A stretch of 31,937 bases of DNA from Bacillota bacterium (lineage in GTDB: Bacteria; Bacillota; Clostridia; Christensenellales; Borkfalkiaceae). Where the stretch lies: positions 76,476 through 108,412 of the forward strand of contig QAKE01000042.1 of the NCBI GenBank assembly GCA_003343995.1. The letters are read 5' to 3'. Positions 1 to 7,378 of this stretch are shown here, in pieces. Under the pieces are notes generated by a model. It did not search any database. It saw only the letters and a list, made by a program, of their open reading frames with translations, and was not told the origin of the DNA. Position 1 is the first letter of the stretch. Every line of letters starts with the position of its first letter. A program made the position numbers and the translations under genes.

Positions 1-93
1 GACGTCGTTCCCGCAAAGGAATATGACGACGAGGGAAACTATTTGTTTCAAGAAACTGCGCTTTACGCAAAATGGAATAAAAAGAATTTTTAA
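1..93 (+). CDS. C-terminal end of a probable repeat-containing surface protein (partial)
   Basis: Frame 1 is open from the window edge to a TAA at 91-93 and encodes the last 30 residues of a protein whose start lies outside. The end reads ...FQETALYAKWNKKNF. The 'ALYAKWN' ending resembles the close of an InlB/Listeria-Bacteroides repeat (typically 'vtLYAqWt'), a module found in secreted or wall-attached proteins of Bacillota. That assignment rests on one short motif and is an inference. The stop codon overlaps the ribosome site of the next gene, which suggests the two are transcribed together. Confidence 0.5.
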   Translation, partial: DVVPAKEYDDEGNYLFQETALYAKWNKKNF

Positions 94-104
94 AGGAGCA
101 ATAC

Positions 105-1004
105 ATGAAACGCTATCAGTTTACGTCTTTCGACGGAAAAAAAATCGTGGTTACGGAATGGAAGCCGGAAGGGGAAATCAAAGGACTTGTGCAGATTTCC
201 CACGGAATGGTGGAGCACGCGTTGCGGTATAACGAACTTGCTGCGCGCCTGAATGCGGAGGGCTTTTTGGTGTTTGCCGACGATCACCGCGCGCACGGGG
301 AAACGGATAAAGATACCCTCGGCTGGTGCGCGGGGGATATTTTCAACGATACCGTTCGGGATCTCAGCCTGCTCACGGAAAAATACCGCGCCGAATATCC
401 CGATAAAAAGCTGGTGTTCTTCGGGCATAGCTACGGTTCGTTTTTAACGCAGGCGTACATACAGCGCTTTTCTGCGCTTTACGACGGCGTGATTATCGGC
501 GGCAGCGCGCGCATGAACGGGCTGATGTCCTTCGGCGGCAAGCTCGTTTCCTCGTTGGGCTGCGCCTTCAAGGGCGAAAAGGCGGAAGGCAGGCTGATGC
601 GTAAAATGACCTTCGATTCCTACAATAAAAAATTTGCAGAGGGCAATTTCGTAACGTCGGTGAAAAGCGAGGCGGAACGCTACGAAAAGGATCCGCTGTG
701 CTCCTTTACGTGCAGTTATAATTTTTATAAGCGGTTCATGGGCGGGCTGAGAAGGCTCTATACGAAAAAGGGCTTGAACAAAATCGATAAAAACAAGCCG
801 ATTTTGGTGCTTTCCGGCGAAAAAGACCCCGTGGGCGGCTATGGAAAGGATACCCGCAAATTGTACGAGCTTTATAAAAAAATCGGCGTTAAAGAAGTAA
901 CGATAGAACTTTTGCCTGAAACGCGCCACGAATATTTTAACGACAGAGAAAAAGAGCGCGCGTATAAAACGTTTATCGGCTTTGTAAACCGCGTAATCGG
1001 CTGA
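105..1004 (+). CDS. alpha/beta hydrolase (lysophospholipase/monoacylglycerol lipase-like)
   Basis: A 299-residue serine hydrolase of the lysophospholipase/monoglyceride-lipase branch (Hydrolase_4 type), predicted to cleave ester bonds of lipids or similar small esters. The sequence has no signal peptide, so it is probably cytoplasmic. The family hallmarks are visible: the oxyanion-region 'ISHGMVEH' at 31-38, the 'DDHRAHGET' segment at 59-67, the nucleophile elbow GHSYG at 107-111 (Ser109), an acid Asp241 in 'SGEKDPVGG', and His275 in 'ETRHEYFND'. Full length is normal for the family. The start is ATG 105, preceded by AAGGAG at 93-98 overlapping the upstream stop codon. A terminator follows directly, so the gene ends its unit. 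The exact substrate cannot be read from the sequence. Confidence 0.9.
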   Translation: MKRYQFTSFDGKKIVVTEWKPEGEIKGLVQISHGMVEHALRYNELAARLNAEGFLVFADDHRAHGETDKDTLGWCAGDIFNDTVRDLSLLTEKYRAEYPDKKLVFFGHSYGSFLTQAYIQRFSALYDGVIIGGSARMNGLMSFGGKLVSSLGCAFKGEKAEGRLMRKMTFDSYNKKFAEGNFVTSVKSEAERYEKDPLCSFTCSYNFYKRFMGGLRRLYTKKGLNKIDKNKPILVLSGEKDPVGGYGKDTRKLYELYKKIGVKEVTIELLPETRHEYFNDREKERAYKTFIGFVNRVIG

Positions 1005-1009
1005 CGGTG

Positions 1010-1040
1010 CGCCCCCCGCGAAAACGGGGGCGTATTTTTT
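1010..1040 (+). terminator. Rho-independent terminator after the hydrolase gene
   Basis: A seven-base-pair GC stem (CGCCCCC at 1010-1016 with GGGGGCG at 1026-1032) is followed by TA and six T residues. It lies six bases after the hydrolase stop codon and separates it from the htpG promoter. Confidence 0.85.
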
Positions 1041-1062
1041 TAAAATTTTTTTGAAAAAACCG

Positions 1063-1090
1063 TTGACATTACGAAAAAAACGGCTATAAT
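1063..1090 (+). promoter_or_regulatory. Sigma-A-type promoter of htpG
   Basis: TTGACA (1063-1068) and TATAAT (1085-1090) are both perfect consensus hexamers, 16 bases apart. The predicted transcript starts near 1097 and has a leader of about 60 bases before the htpG ATG. Confidence 0.85.
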
Positions 1091-1095
1091 AATAT

Positions 1096-1122
1096 TTAGC
1101 ACTTAAAACAAGCGACTGCCAG
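1096..1122 (+). promoter_or_regulatory. Degenerate CIRCE-like element (possible HrcA operator)
   Basis: The bases TTAGCACTT (1096-1104), a nine-base spacer, and GACTGCCAG (1114-1122) line up with the CIRCE consensus TTAGCACTC-N9-GAGTGCTAA. The left half matches at 8 of 9 positions, the right half at 6 of 9, and the spacing is exact. It sits across the predicted transcription start, a usual place for HrcA repression. The right half overlaps another small inverted repeat (TGCCA-gcag-TGGCA, 1117-1130), which could be the real constraint. Confidence 0.45.
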
Positions 1123-1156
1123 CAGTGGCATAAAATAATTGCTTAAAGGAGAAGAA

Positions 1157-3010
1157 ATGAAACAGTTTAAAACGGAATCCAAACGTATTCTCGATTTAAT
1201 GATCAACTCTATTTACACCAATAAGGAAATTTTCTTAAGAGAGCTTATTTCCAACGCGAGCGACGCCATCGACAAGCGCAGATTTGCCGCGCTGACCGAC
1301 GGCAGCGCCGCCACGGAATACGAAATCCGCGTGACGGCGGATAAAGAGAATAAACAGCTGACGATCGAGGACAACGGCATCGGCATGAGCGAGGCGGACA
1401 TGGAAAAGAACCTCGGCGTGATTGCGGAGAGCGGCACGCTGGCGTTCAAAAAGGAAAACGCCGACGAAAAGGAGCTTATCGGTCAGTTCGGCGTGGGCTT
1501 TTACTCGGCGTTCATGGTGGCGAAAACCATCGAGGTCTATTCCAAAAAATACGGCGAGGACAAGGCGTTCAAATGGACGTCCTCGGGCGCGGAGGGGTAC
1601 ACGGTAGAGCCCGCCGAAAAGGAAGATTACGGCACGAAAATCGTGCTTACGTTAAAGGAGGACGACGACAATTACCGTTATTCTTCCCTGCTCGAAGAAT
1701 ATAAGCTCGCCGACCTCGTGAAAAAATACTCCGATTATATCCGCTATCCCATCAAAATGCTGCGCACGCACTCCAAAAAGAAAGAGGACAGCGAGGAATA
1801 CGAACAGGTCAGCGAAATCGAAACGGTAAACAGCATGGTCCCGCTTTGGAAAAAGAGCAAGAGCGAGGTCACGGGCGAACAGCTTGCCGAATACTATAAG
1901 GATAATTTCCACGATTACGAAGCGCCCTTAAAGAGCGTATACGCCAAAATCGAAGGCTCCGTCACCTACGACACGTTGCTTTTCGTTCCGTCGCACGCGC
2001 CGTACGATTATTATTCCAAAGATTATAAGCGCGGCGTGAAATTGTACGCGAACGGCGTGCTGATCACGGAAAAATGCGAGGATCTGCTCCCCGATTATTT
2101 CGGTTTCGTCAAGGGCATCGTCGATTCGGGCGATTTGAGCCTGAACATTTCGAGAGAGCTGCTGCAGCAGGACAGACAGGTGAAAGCCATCGCCGCCAGC
2201 TTGGAAAAGAAGATCATCGCCGAACTGAAAAAGACGCTCGAAGAGGACCGCGAAACGTACGATAAAATCTTTACGGAATTCGGTTTGAGTTTGAAATTCG
2301 GCGTGTATAACAACTTCGGCATGAAAAAAGACGCGCTGAAGGATCTGTTGATGTTCTATTCTTCGGAGGATAAAAAACTCGTAACGCTTTCGGAATACGT
2401 AAAGCGCATGAAGGACGGGCAGGCGGATATTTACTATGCGGCGGGGGAAACCTTTGAAAAGATCGACAAGCTGCCGCAGGTGGAAAAGGCGAAGGAAAAA
2501 TACGAAATTCTCTACCTCAAGGACGCGGTGGACGAATTCGTGCTGAAAATTCTCGATACGTACGAGGAGAAAAAGTTCAAGTCGGTAACGGCGGCGGACT
2601 TCTCCATGGAAAGCGAGGAAGAGAAAAAGGCGCTCGAAGAGAAAAACGAAAGCATGAAGGACGTGTTGGATTTCGTCAAGGAAGAGCTGAAGGACAAGGT
2701 CAAGGACGTGCGGCTTTCGGGTAAAATGAAAACCTATCCCGCGTGCCTGACGAGCGGCGGGGAAATTTCCATCGAAATGGAAAAAGTGTTAAATTCCATG
2801 CCCAACGCCAACAACGCCGTCAGCGCGGAAAAGATTTTGGAACTCAACGCCGAGCACCCCGTCGTGGAAAAAATGAAGGGCTTGCTCGAAAGCGATAAGG
2901 ATGCGCTGAAAAAATACGCTTACGTGCTTTACAATCAAGCGCGCCTGTTGGAAGGGCTGAGCATAGAGGACGTAACGGAATTTGTAACCACCCTTTCCGA
3001 TTTGCTGTAA
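1157..3010 (+). CDS. htpG: Molecular chaperone HtpG (Hsp90)
   Basis: A 617-residue Hsp90 homologue, a cytoplasmic ATP-driven homodimeric chaperone that remodels client proteins with the DnaK system. The GHKL ATPase domain is intact: 'LRELISNASDAIDK' at 27-40 (catalytic Glu29, Mg-binding Asn33), 'DNGIGM' at 72-77, the ATP lid 'GVIAESGTLAFK', and 'GQFGVGFYSAF' at 109-119. The middle-domain 'NISRELLQQ' loop, with its ATP-contacting Arg, is present. The C-terminal dimerisation domain has no MEEVD tail, as expected in bacteria. I place the start at ATG 1157, which has AAAGGAG at 1145-1151. An in-frame TTG at 1139 would put the ribosome site inside the gene. It is monocistronic: consensus promoter and CIRCE-like site before, terminator after. 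Confidence 0.97.
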   Translation: MKQFKTESKRILDLMINSIYTNKEIFLRELISNASDAIDKRRFAALTDGSAATEYEIRVTADKENKQLTIEDNGIGMSEADMEKNLGVIAESGTLAFKKENADEKELIGQFGVGFYSAFMVAKTIEVYSKKYGEDKAFKWTSSGAEGYTVEPAEKEDYGTKIVLTLKEDDDNYRYSSLLEEYKLADLVKKYSDYIRYPIKMLRTHSKKKEDSEEYEQVSEIETVNSMVPLWKKSKSEVTGEQLAEYYKDNFHDYEAPLKSVYAKIEGSVTYDTLLFVPSHAPYDYYSKDYKRGVKLYANGVLITEKCEDLLPDYFGFVKGIVDSGDLSLNISRELLQQDRQVKAIAASLEKKIIAELKKTLEEDRETYDKIFTEFGLSLKFGVYNNFGMKKDALKDLLMFYSSEDKKLVTLSEYVKRMKDGQADIYYAAGETFEKIDKLPQVEKAKEKYEILYLKDAVDEFVLKILDTYEEKKFKSVTAADFSMESEEEKKALEEKNESMKDVLDFVKEELKDKVKDVRLSGKMKTYPACLTSGGEISIEMEKVLNSMPNANNAVSAEKILELNAEHPVVEKMKGLLESDKDALKKYAYVLYNQARLLEGLSIEDVTEFVTTLSDLL

Positions 3011-3024
3011 ATATTAAAACGAAC

Positions 3025-3052
3025 AAAAAAAGCCGCTTACCGCGGCTTTTTT
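3025..3052. terminator. Bidirectional terminator between convergent htpG and SLOG gene
   Basis: A GCCGC (3032-3036)/GCGGC (3042-3046) stem is extended by an A-run before and a T-run after, so it can work on both strands. The TAA stop of the minus-strand SLOG gene lies in the loop (3037-3039). Confidence 0.85.
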
Positions 3053-3663
3053 AATTTTTGTATGGCTTTCGTCTTTTTTGCTTGTTCTTTTAAACCGAAT
3101 TCTATATGGTCGGCTATATCGCCCAGCAGACTTTCGGGGTGTTCCGCAAAGAATAAAAGTTCTATGTGCTCGTTTCTTTTGTGTTTCGACGCGCAGTATT
3201 TTCGAGTGTTTGCCGCGCCGCCCGCGTGCAGGGAATTGCTTGCGGAAAGCAGAACGTCCGATTTATCCGCCATATAGCGGTTGCGTTTTTGCATGCAAAA
3301 ATGCGAGTATACGGGGGAAATCATTTTAACGACGTCCGCCTTTTTAAGAATGTTTTGGTAGCGGATTTTATCGCGCTCCTGCCAATAATCGTCCTGATTT
3401 GGGCAGGGGACGGCAATTTCCAGCTGAATATCGAACACGCTTTTGCAACAGAGTACGATTTCTGCAAAGTCCATATCCGCGCCGATCGCGCCGCCGCAGA
3501 TAAAATAGTTAAAGCCCTCCGAAATAAGCGATAAAATTTGATCTGTCAGCTCGTTTAAATAAGCGGTTTGGCAAACGTGACTTTTGTCGTAATAATCCCA
3601 CGGAAATTTCTTCGGGCGATTGCCGGTAAAACAGCAGACGGATTGTTTTTTTTGATTATTCAT
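3037..3663 (-). CDS. SLOG-family protein (DUF1273/YpsA-like)
   Basis: A 208-residue protein of the SLOG superfamily, closest in pattern to DUF1273/YpsA. Those are Rossmann-like proteins thought to bind nucleotide-derived ligands; B. subtilis YpsA has been tied to cell division and stress. Seen here: 'CCFTGNRPKKFPW' at 10-22, and the glycine-rich ligand loop 'CGGAIGADMDFAE' at 56-68. The cysteine content is notable near the N-terminus (Cys10, Cys11). There is no signal peptide or membrane segment. No good ribosome site precedes the ATG at 3663, so expression may be low. It is divergent from an XRE regulator across a short AT-rich region. Base composition is lower in GC than the flanking chaperone and ABC genes, suggesting acquisition. 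The specific function is unknown. Confidence 0.8.
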   Translation of the reverse strand: MNNQKKQSVCCFTGNRPKKFPWDYYDKSHVCQTAYLNELTDQILSLISEGFNYFICGGAIGADMDFAEIVLCCKSVFDIQLEIAVPCPNQDDYWQERDKIRYQNILKKADVVKMISPVYSHFCMQKRNRYMADKSDVLLSASNSLHAGGAANTRKYCASKHKRNEHIELLFFAEHPESLLGDIADHIEFGLKEQAKKTKAIQKLKKPR

Positions 3664-3686
3664 GTTGTCACTAATGTTTTTTTAAA

Positions 3687-3715
3687 ATTATACATTAAAT
3701 TTTAAAAATTAGCAA
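3687..3715 (-). promoter_or_regulatory. Promoter for the SLOG gene
   Basis: On the minus strand, TTGCTA (3715-3710) and a perfect TATAAT (3692-3687) are separated by 17 bases, about 24 bases upstream of the start codon at 3663. The -35 hexamer lies inside one of the GCAAGTAAA repeats. Confidence 0.6.
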
Positions 3716-3729
3716 GTAAACGTTATAAT
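3701..3729 (+). promoter_or_regulatory. Promoter for the XRE regulator gene
   Basis: TTTAAA (3701-3706, a 4/6 match) and TATAAT (3724-3729) with a 17-base spacer face the regulator gene. It overlaps the opposing SLOG promoter, so a protein bound here would block both. Confidence 0.5.
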
Positions 3730-3743
3730 AATTCGCAAGTAAA
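3712..3743. repeat. Direct repeat GCAAGTAAA x2, candidate operator
   Basis: GCAAGTAAA occurs at 3712-3720 and 3735-3743, 23 bases apart, flanking the plus-strand -10 box and covering the minus-strand -35 box. A separate perfect palindrome ATAAGT-ga-ACTTAT lies at 3777-3790, before the regulator gene. Both share the AAGT core. They are plausible sites for the XRE protein, but this is inference from position. Confidence 0.45.
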
Positions 3744-3811
3744 TAGACTAAATTTTTTAATAATAAGGGATAAACTATAAGTGAACTTATTAAAAAAGGG
3801 AAAGTTTGCTT

Positions 3812-4138
3812 ATGATAGATCCACGCCAAAAGATAGATAAATTGCGTTTGGAGAGAAAATGGTCGCAATCGAAATTGGCAAGAGAAATCGGAATTTCGGT
3901 TACTTCTGTTTACAATTGGTATAACGATAAAAATTCTATGCCCACAATTCGGGTTTTAGAAAATGTTTGTACGCTGTTTGATATAGATATGGTTGAACTG
4001 TTCGCGGATGTCGAATATGATAAACTTTCCGTAAAAGAAATAGAATTGCTGGAAATGTTTAAACAGTTAAACGATACGCAACAAGAAAACGTAATATCGA
4101 TAATTAAAAATATTTCAGCGGCTGAAAAAGAAAAATAA
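3812..4138 (+). CDS. XRE-family helix-turn-helix transcriptional regulator
   Basis: A 108-residue DNA-binding protein with an N-terminal Cro/CI-type helix-turn-helix. The segment 'WSQSKLAREIGISVTSVYNW' at 18-37 fits HTH_3, followed by 'KNSMPTIRVLENVCTLFDI'. The C-terminal 45 residues are charged and helical, probably for dimerisation, and carry no recognisable ligand domain. I use ATG 3812, preceded by AAAAAAGGG at 3792-3800, rather than the in-frame TTG at 3806. It is divergent from the SLOG gene and likely controls it and itself through repeats in the shared 148-base gap. It is AT-rich compared with its right-hand neighbours. Confidence 0.85.
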   Translation: MIDPRQKIDKLRLERKWSQSKLAREIGISVTSVYNWYNDKNSMPTIRVLENVCTLFDIDMVELFADVEYDKLSVKEIELLEMFKQLNDTQQENVISIIKNISAAEKEK

Positions 4139-4175
4139 TAATCGAGCACACTCTTAAGCAATCTATAAATGTAAC

Positions 4176-4204
4176 ACGCGCGGCGATGCCGCGCGTTTGT
4201 TTTT
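4176..4204 (+). terminator. Terminator after the XRE regulator
   Basis: A perfect stem CGCGCGGC (4177-4184)/GCCGCGCG (4188-4195) with a three-base loop and one further A-T pair is followed by TTTGTTTTT. Confidence 0.85.
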
Positions 4205-4265
4205 CGTAAAGTAAAATTTTTCCAATTTGCGGTTAATATAGCGCGATTTTGCGCACACTATCGTT

Positions 4266-5123
4266 GTGAAAAAGTTTGTTTCTTTCGTAAAAAACGTGCT
4301 CAAAATCGTCAACGAAAGCAACCTCGTGCTCTATGCGGGCAGTTGGTCGTTTTTCTTTATCCTTTCCGCCGTGCCGCTCGTACTGCTGCTCGTTATGGCG
4401 TGCGACGCCCTCGGCGTAAACGTGACCTTTCTGCTCGACGACATGCCCGCCGAACTCAGCGAGGGGGTGAAAACCATTTTTTCCCTCGCCACCGAGGCGT
4501 CCAAGGGCGCAACCTTTATCCTCGTGCTCACGTCGCTTTATTCTTCTTCCCGCCTGTTTTCCTACATGCTCAAGGACGGCGAAACCATTTACGGCGCGGA
4601 TACCCGCAAAAACGGCGTATTCCGTAAAATCGTCGGCTTTTTGATTTTATCGGTTATCTTTATCATCTTTCTCGCCTCGGCGGTGGTGATTTTGCTCAGC
4701 AAACAAATCGGCGGCGCGCTGTTTTCCGGCAAATGGGGCACTCTTTTCGGAAAAATTGCCTTAAATTCGATTGTCATCGCCGTCGTTTATGTTATAATAA
4801 TCACGTTGAACGCGTTTATCTGTCCGCGCAAAAACAAGCTCGGCGCGGTGATGCTCGGCTCGCTTTTATCCCTTGCGGTGGCGGTACTCGGCAGCATCGG
4901 CTTTGCGGCGTATCTGCATTTTTTCGCATCGTATACCGATTTATACGGAAATCTTGCGGCGATCGTCGTGTTTATGCTGTGGGTGTATATCACCATGCTG
5001 GGGCTTGCGGCGGGCAACGTGCTCATCAAAATCGTGATCGACAGGCAGGGAGAATCTTATGAGCGTTCTGGAAATCAAAAATTTTACCAAAGTTTACGGC
5101 GGAGAGAAAAAAGCCGTAGATGA
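4266..5123 (+). CDS. YihY/virulence factor BrkB family membrane protein
   Basis: A 285-residue integral membrane protein of the YihY (BrkB) family, formerly and wrongly called ribonuclease BN. Its function is not settled. Hydrophobic segments are visible near 28-48, 82-95, 121-145, 166-186, 195-220 and 230-256, matching the six-helix family plan. The C-terminal family block 'VVFMLWVYITMLGLAAGN' is at 234-251, and 'AGSWSFFFILSAVPL' near the start is also typical. The start is a GTG at 4266 with no clear Shine-Dalgarno sequence, so it is uncertain. The last 65 bases overlap the ABC ATPase gene, and the overlap encodes a basic tail (…QSLRRREKSRR). That implies translational coupling to the transporter genes. 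Confidence 0.9.
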   Translation: MKKFVSFVKNVLKIVNESNLVLYAGSWSFFFILSAVPLVLLLVMACDALGVNVTFLLDDMPAELSEGVKTIFSLATEASKGATFILVLTSLYSSSRLFSYMLKDGETIYGADTRKNGVFRKIVGFLILSVIFIIFLASAVVILLSKQIGGALFSGKWGTLFGKIALNSIVIAVVYVIIITLNAFICPRKNKLGAVMLGSLLSLAVAVLGSIGFAAYLHFFASYTDLYGNLAAIVVFMLWVYITMLGLAAGNVLIKIVIDRQGESYERSGNQKFYQSLRRREKSRR

Positions 5124-5781
5124 TCTTTCTTTAACCGTGGAGGCGGGCGACATTTACGGCTTTATCGGGCACAACGGCGCGGGCAAATCCACCACGTTAA
5201 AGGCGGTGTGCGGCGTGCTCGCCTTCGAGCAGGGCGATATTTTCATCGACGGGCGGTCGGTGAAAAGCCAACCCATCGCCTGCAAGCAGGTTACGGCGTA
5301 TATTCCCGACAACCCCGATTTATACCCGCACTTGACGGGCATACAATACCTTAATTTCCTCTGCGATATTTTCGGTTTGAGCAAGGAAAAACGCAACAAA
5401 AACATAGAAAAATACGCCGATATCTTCGAAATTACGCAAAACTTGGGCGATATCGTTTCCTCGTATTCCCACGGCATGAAGCAAAAACTCGCCCTCGCGG
5501 GGGCGTTCGCGCACGAGCCGAAGCTGCTCGTGATGGACGAACCGTTCGTCGGGTTGGATCCGAAAGCCGCCTTTTCCTTAAAGGAGCTGATGCGCGGCGT
5601 ATGCGAGGCGGGCGGGGCGATTTTCTTTTCCACGCACGTTTTGGAGGTGGCGGAAAAGCTGTGCAACAAAATCGCCATCATCAAGGGCGGCAAGCTCGTC
5701 GCCAACGGCGCGACGGCGGAAGTCGTCGGCAACGAAACGCTGGAAGAAACCTTTTTGGAGCTTTACGAAAATGAAAAATAA
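5059..5781 (+). CDS. ABC transporter ATP-binding protein
   Basis: A 240-residue nucleotide-binding subunit of an ABC-2-type exporter (CcmA/EcsA-like group), powering the permease encoded next. All motifs are present: Walker A GHNGAGKST at 37-45, signature 'YSHGMKQK' at 136-143 (a common exporter variant of LSGGQ), Walker B 'LLVMDEP' at 156-162 with catalytic Glu161, D-loop 'GLD' at 165-167, and switch His193 in 'STHV'. ATG 5059 has GGGAGA upstream. The gene begins inside the end of the YihY gene and overlaps the permease gene by 11 bases. The transported substrate cannot be inferred. Confidence 0.95.
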   Translation: MSVLEIKNFTKVYGGEKKAVDDLSLTVEAGDIYGFIGHNGAGKSTTLKAVCGVLAFEQGDIFIDGRSVKSQPIACKQVTAYIPDNPDLYPHLTGIQYLNFLCDIFGLSKEKRNKNIEKYADIFEITQNLGDIVSSYSHGMKQKLALAGAFAHEPKLLVMDEPFVGLDPKAAFSLKELMRGVCEAGGAIFFSTHVLEVAEKLCNKIAIIKGGKLVANGATAEVVGNETLEETFLELYENEK

Positions 5782-7327
5782 GCTCTGCATTCTGCTGAAA
5801 ATGCAGCTTTTGGGCTCTTTCGGCATCAATAAAATGCTGTACGGCAAAAAGAAGGGTAAAAAAACGGGGCTGGGCGCGTCGGTCGCCGCGCTCGCCGCGC
5901 TCTTTTTGTTGATAGAGGCGTTCGTCTGTCTGTACGCGTGGCTCATCGCCGCGGCGGCGGGGCAGACGGGGGCGGGAAGGGCGTACATGCCCCTCGTGTT
6001 CGCCTTCGTTTCCGTAATCTTGTTTTTCTTTACGGCGGCGAACGTCGGCGGCAGGGTGTTCGGCGTGCGCGATTACGAAATGACGGGGAGTCTGCCCGTC
6101 GGAACGAAACAGATCGCCGCGGCGAAACTGCTGTTTATCTATGCGGAAAATCTCGCCGTAACGCTGTGCGTCGTCGTTCCCTTCTGGGCGTTCGGCGGCG
6201 CGATGCTGCGCTTTTCGGCGGAAACGCACCTTTGCGTGTTCTTACTGCTCTTTTTCGCGCCGCTGCTGCCTTCCGCGCTGGCGGTGGCGTTCGGCACGCT
6301 GCTCGCGGTGCTGACCGCGCGTCTGAAACGGAAAGAACTCTTTCAAACCGTTCTTTTCGCCGTATTTTTCGCGGCGGCGATCGTGTTGTCGGCGGTGCTT
6401 TCCTTTCATCAGCCGCAGGAAGTTTCCCTCGAACTGCCGGCGTGGCTGTGCGCGCCCTTTGAAAAATTCTGGGCGGCGGGCGTTTACGCGCTGGCGTCCG
6501 CGGCGGTGTTCGCCGTGCCGTGTCTGCTGGTGGGGAAATATTTCACCGCGGTAAACACGCTGATTTTATCGCGCAAAGCCTCCGCGAAGTATGAAAAAAA
6601 GGAGCTGAAAAGCTCCTCGCGGTTCGCCGCCCTCTTCAAAAAGGAAATCAAGCGGCTCTTTTCCTGCACGGAATACGCCGTGAACACGCTGTTCGGCGTG
6701 CTGATGGTCGCGGTGTTCCCGCTCATCTTTTTCTTCTCCTTCGGCTGGGATTTAAGCTCGGTGCGCGCCGCCGTCGGGGAGTACGGCTCGGTCGCCGCGG
6801 CGGGCGCAGGCGTTTTCGCCTCGCTGATGCCCACCACCTATTGCAGCATCGCGCTGGAAGGTAAAAATTTATGGATATTGCGCTCCGCGCCCGTACCCGC
6901 GCGGACGGTGCTCTTTTCCAAACTCGCGGTGCACCTCGTCACGGAAACGCTGCCCGCCGCCGTCGTGTGCGCCGTTTACGGCGCAATCGCCGGCATGGGC
7001 GCGGGGCATATCGTGCTCGCCGTATTCGTTTCGGCGGTGTTTTCCGCCGCGTTCGGCGTGATCGCCCTGCTTCTCAATTTGAAATTTCCCGCGTTGGAAT
7101 GGGAAAAGGAAGTCGTGCCCGTCAAGCGTTCGCGCGCGTGTCTGTTCGTCATGCTCGTCGATTTTGTGCTCACGATGCTGATTTTCGTCGTCGGCATCGC
7201 CCTTTCCTCGGTCAACGCGTGGCTGAACTGCGTCGTGCTGTTGGCGCTCGGCGGCGCGCTGCTCTCCGGAACGCTGTATCTTTTAAGCACGAAAGGGGAA
7301 AAGATGTTCCGCGCGCTGATCGATTAA
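5771..7327 (+). CDS. ABC transporter permease (ABC-2 / EcsB-like)
   Basis: A 518-residue polytopic membrane protein with about twelve hydrophobic segments, the partner of the ATPase encoded immediately before it (11-base overlap). Early segments lie near residues 34-64, 73-92 and 117-150; a soluble stretch near 268-292 ('SRKASAKYEKKELKSSSRF') is followed by 'LFKKEIKRLF', reminiscent of the amphipathic linker in ABC-2 permeases. The segment 'RVFGVRDYEMTGSLPV' at 97-112 is typical of such exporters ('r…l.sLPv'). No soluble catalytic domain is seen. A YihY-ATPase-permease unit is plausible, but the substrate is unknown. Confidence 0.85.
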   Translation: MKNKLCILLKMQLLGSFGINKMLYGKKKGKKTGLGASVAALAALFLLIEAFVCLYAWLIAAAAGQTGAGRAYMPLVFAFVSVILFFFTAANVGGRVFGVRDYEMTGSLPVGTKQIAAAKLLFIYAENLAVTLCVVVPFWAFGGAMLRFSAETHLCVFLLLFFAPLLPSALAVAFGTLLAVLTARLKRKELFQTVLFAVFFAAAIVLSAVLSFHQPQEVSLELPAWLCAPFEKFWAAGVYALASAAVFAVPCLLVGKYFTAVNTLILSRKASAKYEKKELKSSSRFAALFKKEIKRLFSCTEYAVNTLFGVLMVAVFPLIFFFSFGWDLSSVRAAVGEYGSVAAAGAGVFASLMPTTYCSIALEGKNLWILRSAPVPARTVLFSKLAVHLVTETLPAAVVCAVYGAIAGMGAGHIVLAVFVSAVFSAAFGVIALLLNLKFPALEWEKEVVPVKRSRACLFVMLVDFVLTMLIFVVGIALSSVNAWLNCVVLLALGGALLSGTLYLLSTKGEKMFRALID

Positions 7328-7341
7328 CCCGCGTGCGCATG

Positions 7342-7366
7342 AAAAAGGGCGCGTTCGCCGCGCCCT
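7342..7366 (-). terminator. Terminator of the two-component operon (minus strand)
   Basis: A perfect GGGCGCG (7347-7353)/CGCGCCC (7359-7365) stem is flanked by an A-run at 7342-7346. Read on the minus strand this is a hairpin followed by five T residues. There is no T-run on the plus strand, so it mainly ends the histidine kinase transcript. Confidence 0.8.
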
Positions 7367-7378
7367 CGGTCAAGGTAC

